A stretch of DNA of 64,000 bases from Cyclaneusma minus (taxonomy: Eukaryota > Ascomycota > Leotiomycetes > Marthamycetales > Marthamycetaceae): assembly GCA_037179335.1 (NCBI GenBank), contig JAKZHN010000049.1, positions 124,001 to 188,000 on the forward strand. Reading direction: 5' to 3'. The notes below the pieces were generated by a model, which was not told the origin of the DNA, made no database searches, and was given only the letters and a program-made list of their open reading frames with translations. A program made the translations under genes and the position numbers. Of the stretch, positions 57,438-64,000 are shown one piece after another; positions within the stretch are counted from its first letter, which is position 1, and each line of letters starts with the position of its first letter.

Positions 57438-58796
57438 GGCGGTTCTTGTTCTTGTGAACAATTTTGAAGTCCTGTCTATGGCGGATGGCAGAAGGCAGAA
57501 GGCTACATGTAGGGAAGAAGGCTGTGCATAATTTTTGTGGTTAATGTGGGGGAGGGGCATAAATTATGTCACCAGGCTAGTCCCGCTTGGGCCGAGCTTC
57601 ACTTCGATCTAATTCCAACGACTCCTGATCATCGAACATACCTACCTTTTGACTGACTCCATCATACCGCGCCATGCATTTCAGCAATTCCGCTCTAACT
57701 CATAAGCAGGACTCTGCTGTGTCTGCTCAAATCCAGATTTCTTTTTTTGGCTGGAACAAGGCGGGAATATGGCAGCTGCAGCAACATTACCTTTGTGCTG
57801 CATGATGGCTGAGCTCAACTCAAGTGATCTGGAGAAGTCGCCTTTGAGTGAGAGACAAAACTACCTGACTGAAAACATGCAGAGTAGCATTGTTGATGGA
57901 TGGAAGCATCGTATCTCCGGGATTGCCTTTGAACATGTTTACCTGCTTTTCATGGCCGCAGTTGGTCAGTATGCACAGCCTGCGACACAGTATGAGAGAA
58001 GTCGCTACCAACCTTGTTGTCTTGATGGGTTTCCCCAACAATGGACTCTGTAGACAGGCCAAGCATCTTGACCTGGCATGGCTATTATTTACCTTTGCTG
58101 TCAGACTACTCGTACCATATTCTTGTCTTTGAACTACGCCTTTCAAGAAACAGAATAGGAGCCCATAACTATTCATTGTCGCACCATATTCATTGACATT
58201 CATGCCTGCTGCTTTTCTGTCGTCAGTCCACGCCCAGAGACAATCATCATAACATGCCCAGTGGCGAGCCAGAAATACTGAAAGGCATTTCACACATGGG
58301 CTGATGCCTAATGGACCATGATGGACTCCTAGTTGTCAGCTGTTCAAGTTATTTTCTCCTCGGTGTCTATTACTTGGGTCTTAGAAGTCAAGTGCAAGAA
58401 GAGTACGGCTGGAGGGATCAAGGTTCGCCGGCTTCATTGCTACAGTATCAAATATACTGGCCCAGAAACTCCAATACCTTGAAGTCTTGTGCTTGAAAAA
58501 AAAAGACAGTTTTTCATCAGTGCTGAACTTCACTCCACCGTTTTGTGGAGGTGAATTTGAAATCCAGGCTGGTGGCTTGACACTTGCCCCTGTTCTCGCC
58601 TACCGCGTCCCGCCCCCATCACCAGATCTTCCGGTCTTGTTTTCTACCCCAGTGTGCTCGTCCGCCAGCTTTACCCTTTCACGCTCCACCACCACGACCG
58701 CACTCCTGTGCGCTCGGAGATCCAACACATCCGGTTTTATCACCTGCACAGAAACACCGCACGAAAAACGAGGCCACGAGGACCGTATTCCCAAAG
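57438..58796. other. 1.4-kb divergent intergenic region
   Basis: No gene is supported. It carries the promoters of two divergent genes; 58590-58796 is pyrimidine-rich and is the likely leader of the downstream gene. A minus-strand frame at 57820-58293 was rejected. Confidence 0.5.
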
Positions 58797-61269
58797 AGTG
58801 AGTTCCTCTCATCGCTGTCGATTTCTGCCTACTGACAACTCCAAGTGGCTCCCTCCAATAAGCTCCAACGCCTCCGTCGCAGGAACACCTTGAGATCGCG
58901 AACAACTCGTCATGCTTTGACCGCCACTCCTGTTTCCATTGCCCAAAACATTGCTGCTTCTCTTCCGCCAGCCATGTCTGCTTGCCAGGACTGCGCCAAT
59001 GACACTCGAGGCGTCGAGCCCAATGCTGGCGCGGGCATTGAGCCCACGGGAGCACCTCCAGGTCCTCCAGCGCTTCCACTGACTGCCTCGATTCCTCAAG
59101 AACCGTACCTACCCAAGCTCCTCCGTGCTCAGGACGGCGAGCTCATAGACCCTCACTATGTCCATGACCACCTGATGGTTTTCAGCAACATTCTCGAGAG
59201 TCAAATGCACTTCGAGTTCCCCTACGAAGTGCGTCTCGTCGCTGTGGACGAGAACGGATACGAGAACAGAAGCCCCAGGAACAAGCTTACGCTCAAAGAC
59301 CTCCCTCTCAACGTCCGCAACATCATCTACGGCTACGTCTTTGCCGACCATGACCCTGATAACACAATCATCATCATGTCCCGACCCAAGGAAATTGAGC
59401 CTTACTGGAGCGTATCTTCCTTCAAGACCTACGACCAAGTCCTCGAGGCGGCTTTTGGCCCCAAGCTAGGCGGACTCTGCGCCTGCAGACAACTTTATCG
59501 CGAGCTGATTGTGTTTTTGTTCTCCACTTATCACTTCTTCGTCGTCTACTCTGCTACCACCGGTGGAGCTTTCATGGCGCCTATGTCCACCGTTGTCCTT
59601 CCCAAGTACCTCGACATTGTCCAACACCTCACTGTCGAGGTCGACTTCACCCGTTTCGGAGGCTCGGCCGATCCAGAAACCGTTCACTTGAACGCCGGCG
59701 AGGGAATCATCAGGAAGTACTTGAAGGTCATGGCCGACAGGATCGACGAGCGACGAGGTATCATTGAGATGGCCCACCTCCATGTGCTTGCTCGCCAGTT
59801 CGCTGGCCACCGCCCCGGCATCACCAGAGCTGATCTGGAGATCCAGCGTAAGTATTCTCTCCTGAAACTGCTTTAGTACCGAGAGGATCATGGCTGACCT
59901 CAAATTTAGACCCCTCTGTCGAGCACTTTGCTGACGAGGTCCATCCTGCCTATCGTGATTCTCTCGTCTCCCCCACCCCCCCTCCTCCTCCTGCAGGGCT
60001 TGGCATCCGCGTTAGTACCCCTGAACGCGCCACCTCTGCTACCGAGCATGTGGTTGCGGAGCCCAACGATGGCGCCTACATCCTCAGCTCTGGAAAACAA
60101 AAGCTGGGCAACAAGGTTGAGAACAGCCGCGTGGCTATCTCTGCGGCAGAGAAAGAGAACGCAGCGAGAAGGGCCAGCTTCGAGGTCTTTTCGCAGATCG
60201 AGGTCCCTGAAGGCAGACCGCCTCGCTCGAGAACTGTCAGCCAGCAGAGTAAGTACATTCTTGTCATATCTCTCACGTGCTACCAACTAACTTAATTTCA
60301 GGCAAGGGAAAGCTTGCTAAGGCTGTCGCCAAGACCACCATCAAGGAAGAGGACGAGGGGGAGACGGACTATGTCAACATCACCAAGTCCGATTTCAGCT
60401 CCGACGACGACATGACTGCTCTGCAGACTGCCGAGTATGCCGTCGTAACCTCGTCTTCCGCCCGGCGACGCGTGACTATCACCGACGCTGGCCGAGCCAT
60501 CTACCGCACGCTGTCGAACCGCATCCCCGGCACGGGTACCCATTCTCTCCCCTTGCGCCGTTACAACTCTCTCGGCCCTGGCATCTCGTCTCATCCCGAG
60601 ACGCTGGAGGTCGAAGCAGGTCTGATGCGCCGCTCGGGCCAGCACGTACGAAGTCTGGTGGCTGCTGGTGGAGATCTGGTGGCTGCTAGCGGAGATCTGG
60701 TGGCTGCCGGTGGAGAGTTCGTCGCTGCGGGTGCTGCTCGTCTTGCTCCGAGCATGCCGTCGCAGTTGGCTGGTGATGGACCTCCAAGCCCGCCTCCTGT
60801 GGTCGCGGTTCCAGACCGTGGCTCACTGGGTCAGAGTAAGTTCCTCCTTTCTTTGCAATTGGTTTCTGTCTCTCGCATGTTCCATTCCTCCTTCTTGCCT
60901 GTTATCCCAGTGCCATTTTCTTGCATCCCCCCCCCTTTCCTGTTCCTCCCCTAACTCAAGCCCTTCTGATCATCCGCAAACCAATGAGCTAACAAAACAA
61001 CAACAGTGGGCGTCCCCTATGTCGAAGAAACTACTCAACACATCTGCGACGTTTTCACCGTGGTCGCCGGCCTCCCGCGCTACGTACGCGTCTCCGGATT
61101 CTCCAAAGCCTACACCTTGCAGTTGGCAGCAGGTCTCGGTGCCATCGCTTTCGGCGACATCCGTGCTTGTCTGAGACGCCCTCGCATGTGCGCTTGGCCT
61201 GAGGGATTGCCATGGGGCGCTGTTGTCACTGATGACGACGGTGCTGGTGCTGGTCCTGCCTCGTCATAA
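58797..61269 (+). CDS. F-box/2EXR-like protein with heptad-repeat tail
   Basis: Exons are 58797 (one base), 58846-59847, 59910-60248, 60302-60835 and 61007-61269; the lengths sum to 712 codons plus stop. The start codon is inferred to be A58797 joined to TG58846-58847 by removal of a 48-nt GTGAGT...AAG intron with a CTGAC branch-like element; M44 at 58975 is an alternative. Residues about 145-160 (LTLKDLPLNVRNIIYGYVF) resemble the short F-box/2EXR-type motif common in large fungal families, followed by CRQLYRELIVFLFSTYHFFV. Downstream are Pro-rich and acidic regions, then four seven-residue units (LVAAGGD, LVAASGD, LVAAGGE, FVAAGAA). The C-terminus contains a hydrophobic-helical piece (YTLQLAAGLGAIAFGD). 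The function is not known. Confidence 0.75.
60655..60740 (+). repeat. 21-bp coding repeat, four units
   Basis: Four in-frame 21-bp units such as CTGGTGGCTGCTGGTGGAGA (first 20 bases) encode LVAAGGD-type heptads in the gene at 58797-61269. Confidence 0.75.
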
Positions 61270-62115
61270 GTGGCTGCATATGCATTCGGGTATTCTTCGT
61301 GCCTTCGGGTTCTGACCTTCGGTGCTCTCTGTGCTCTGCGTGTGCGGATTCCTGCTCTGGCGCGCTCTAGGTGTTTTGCTTGGCGCTAGCGGAGCTTTTA
61401 TGTGCGCAGTGGATTGGTTTGGGCGTTGTAAAGGGCCTGGGTATCGGGTGGTGCTGCGGTTCTCCGGGTCGTAGATACTAGTTGATAGTCGTCTTGCTCC
61501 TCGAATACCACATCTTTGTGTCCTTTCCATCAGTCAATTGTTCCCTGTCACTTGACTCGTGTGCTTGGACAAGGCTTGTGCTAAATCGCCTCTCGAGTTT
61601 TCAAAAGCGCCCCGAGAATTTCACAGTAAAGTCAAGACTTTAGTGCCATGTGCTATGGTAATGGCATTACAATGTGACAATGTCTTGTCCGTTGGTTAGC
61701 AGGCAACTTACCTCAAAGCCCCTCTCTGTGAGTATTACAGCCAACTTGGCATATTCCAAGTAACCAAGAGATTCATTATGACATATTGCCAAATGTCAGA
61801 TGGGGATATTCCACAATGGCGGTTGTGGTGAAATCAGTCGGCGAGAGAAGAAGCTTGAAGTAGAGCTTTTTGCTGCACGGTCACAGCTTTTGGTGGGTGT
61901 CAGGGACAGGCGGGGGGATCATGATGGTCAGACGAGCTTCCCAGCCTGGTGCCACAGCTGAGCTGCCTTCCGCTACTGTGCCACTCTTCTCCAGCCTCAT
62001 CTTATCGGAGCTTGGCCGTGGCGACGCCGACAACTACATACTCCGCCTTCAGGTCAACGACTGGAGAGCGACGTCCAACGGCTGCACTCGATACCAAACG
62101 AAGCTCATTGCGAAG
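61270..62115. other. Intergenic region
   Basis: No gene is supported. The frame of the next gene stays open upstream to 61870, so an earlier start is possible, but MPSLLLRQSALG at 62116 begins a plausible signal peptide. Confidence 0.5.
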
Positions 62116-64000
62116 ATGCCGTCGCTGCTATTGCGCCAGTCCGCCCTGGGCACTCTAGCTCTGTCATGGAGCGTGGGCGCCTACCAGAACGAATCCGCCC
62201 TCTCGTCCATCGATATGATGCGCGCGCAGATGGCCCTGATGGACGATCGACCTGACGACTGTCCGCCGTGTTTCAACTGTTTACTCCCTGCTTTTACCTG
62301 TGGCCAATACGCCAATTGCAACCAATACAATGGCAAATGTGCTTGCCCAGCTGGCTTCGGCGGTGACGACTGCATGCAACCAGGTATGTTGCCATCGCCA
62401 GCTCGAGTGAAGTGTCGAGGGCATTTCTGATACCGTGATACAGTCTGCGGATCACTGGCCGATGGCAGAAACAGACCAATGCGCTCCGAGAAGTTCTGCG
62501 AGTGTGAAGAGGGGTGGACCGGCATCAACTGTAATGTCTGCACGAGCAACAAGGCCTGCAATGCTCTGATGCCCGAATCCGAGGGCGGCGTGTGCTATCA
62601 GAATGGCGAGGTCGTGAACCAGAACTACCAGATGTGCGATGTCACGAATCGCAAGATCCGGGATCTGCTAGAAGAGAAGGTTCCTCAGGTCACTTTCACC
62701 TGCAACAGCGACGACGAGACTTGCGATTTCCAGTGTACGTGCATGGCCCCCTTTACAGCACTCCCCCATGCTGACTGTGTATAGTCTGGGTCGATCAACG
62801 CGAGTCCTTCTACTGTTCCTTGGATTCTTGCAGCTCGAGCGCCGACAACGACTATGATCGAAATGCCACGGCATACAAATGCGAAAACGTTCACTGCAAA
62901 TGCATTCCGGACAGAATGTTGTGTGGCGAGAATGGCTCGGTCGACATTACTGATTTTCTCGACGAGGAGATCAAGGGTCCGGCTAGTTTCAGTTGTCTTC
63001 AGAAAGATGGCGGAATCAATGAGTGCGCCTTCAAAGAGCCTGCGATGGACGACCTAATTCAACAGATGTTTGGCGATCAAAGCATCTCCTTGACTTGCCA
63101 AGCGGGAGAATGTCTGTACGAAACGGAAGTCCCAGGTTATACGAGGCCAGTCAAGAAGATCAATACTCCCCTGATTGCAGCAGTAATCGCCGGGTGCTCG
63201 CTTTTTGTCGTCGGTGTCATTTTGCTTGTGTGGTATCTTTCTCGTCGACGATTCAGATATGGCCCAATCAGTCTCGATGACTCGGATGACGAAAGCACCA
63301 AGCTCATGGTCGATCACAAGCCGGCATCCCTTTATTTCGAGAATGTCTCATACACACTCAACGGCAAGCAGATACTCTCGGGAATTCAAGGTGTGGCTCA
63401 CCCGGGCCAGATCATGGCAATCATGGGCGCCTCTGGAGCCGGCAAGACCACCTTTTTGGACATTCTGGCCAGAAAGAATAAACGCGGTACAGTAGAAGGT
63501 GACTTCTACGTCAACGGAGAGAAAGTCAATGATGTTGACTTCAAGAACGTTGTGGGTTTTGTCGATCAAGAGGATACCATGTTACCGACACTCACTGTGC
63601 ACGAAACCATTATGACCAGTGCTCTTCTACGACTCCCACGAAACATGGGTAAAAGTGCGAAGGAACAGAGAGTGTACGAGGTTGAAAAACAGCTGGGCAT
63701 CTGGCACATCAGAGACTCGTTGATAGGGTCAGAGGATGGCAAAGGTCGTGGGATCTCTGGAGGTGAAAAACGCCGTGTTGGAATTGCATGCGAGCTAGTC
63801 ACGAGCCCTAGCATCCTTTTCCTGGACGAACCGACCAGTGGACTCGACGCCTACAATGCCTTCAATGTCATTGAATGTCTCGTCACTCTCGCCAAAACCT
63901 ACAAGCGTACTGTCATTTTCACGATCCATCAACCTCGATCCAACATCGTCGCTCTATTTGACCAATTGGTACTTCTGGCCAAGGGGAAGACTGTGTACTC
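62116..64000 (+). CDS. ADP1-type ABC-G transporter with EGF-like ectodomain (3' truncated)
   Basis: This is an ABC-G half-transporter of the yeast ADP1 (YCR011C) type, with a large Cys-rich lumenal or extracellular N-terminal part before the first NBD. Exons seen are 62116-62383, 62444-62734 and 62785 to beyond 64000. A signal peptide (LLLRQSALGTLALSWSVGAY) precedes EGF-like segments with patterns such as CGQYANCNQYNGKCACPAGF and CECEEGWTGINC. A transmembrane helix (PLIAAVIAGCSLFVVGVILL) leads to the NBD, which has GASGAGKTT, GISGGEKRRVGIACELVTSP, ILFLDEPTSGLDAYNA and the H-loop TIHQPRS. The window ends just after the NBD, so the six-helix membrane domain is missing from view. Substrate is unknown. 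Confidence 0.9.

Noticed and set aside
57820..58293. 157-codon minus-strand frame
   Set aside because: It has no motif and lies in a divergent promoter region.
1..64000. CRISPR arrays, bacterial operons, insertion sequences or complete transposons
   Set aside because: The window is eukaryotic nuclear DNA. The repeats seen are short coding or degenerate intergenic tandem repeats without spacers, and no transposase or reverse transcriptase frame is present.

Overview
The window is nuclear DNA of a filamentous ascomycete (Pezizomycotina). The evidence is many short GT-AG introns of about 48-102 nt, lineage-typical families (PTH11-like receptor, UstYa/DUF3328 protein, DUF3638/DUF3645 giant protein, yapsin) and gene-sparse AT-rich spacers. 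Dothideomycetes is my guess from overall impression only. Exon models were built by hand from splice signals, reading phase and remembered family patterns. No search was run.

Layout. 1-1497: 5'-truncated yapsin-type aspartic protease. 2343-9000: two low-complexity repeat-protein genes, the first with a nonsense codon inside a tandem repeat. 9979-14795: PTH11-like seven-TM receptor, a divergent UstYa-family gene and a small secreted protein. 14796-17392: gene-free, with a degenerate 19-bp repeat that also occurs near 1650 and 6520. 17393-26910: one giant DUF6606/DUF3638/DUF3645 gene (about 3,085 codons) carrying three apparent lesions. 28093-33075: four small co-oriented intron-rich genes of unknown function, two of them paralogues. 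34043-34506: small secreted protein. 35116-37812: GPI mannosyltransferase I (GPI14/PIG-M) and Translin-associated factor X on a shared 250-bp divergent promoter. 38783-41878: large disordered protein. 42664-42993: small hypothetical. 44860-46009: homoisocitrate dehydrogenase (lysine synthesis). 46795-48861: Lys/Pro/Ala/Thr-rich protein. 49691-50550: damaged GNAT acetyltransferase. 51241-55966: damaged full-length ABC-B (STE6-like) transporter. 56699-57437: PBDC1/Ypl225w family protein. 58797-61269: F-box/2EXR-like protein whose start codon appears split by an intron. 62116-64000: ADP1-type ABC-G transporter with EGF-like ectodomain, cut by the window end.

The main pattern is a contrast. Housekeeping genes (GPI14, TRAX, homoisocitrate dehydrogenase, PBDC1) have perfect exon phase. 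Four accessory genes (repeat protein at 2343, DUF3638 giant, GNAT, ABC-B) each need one or more base changes to read as full-length proteins. This could be real gene decay or, for the single-base shifts, assembly error; the nonsense codons are harder to explain as error. I saw no convincing new system. The best candidates for novelty are the dispersed 19-bp repeat, the four-gene cluster at 28-33 kb and the 16-nt intron-like remnant in the GNAT gene.
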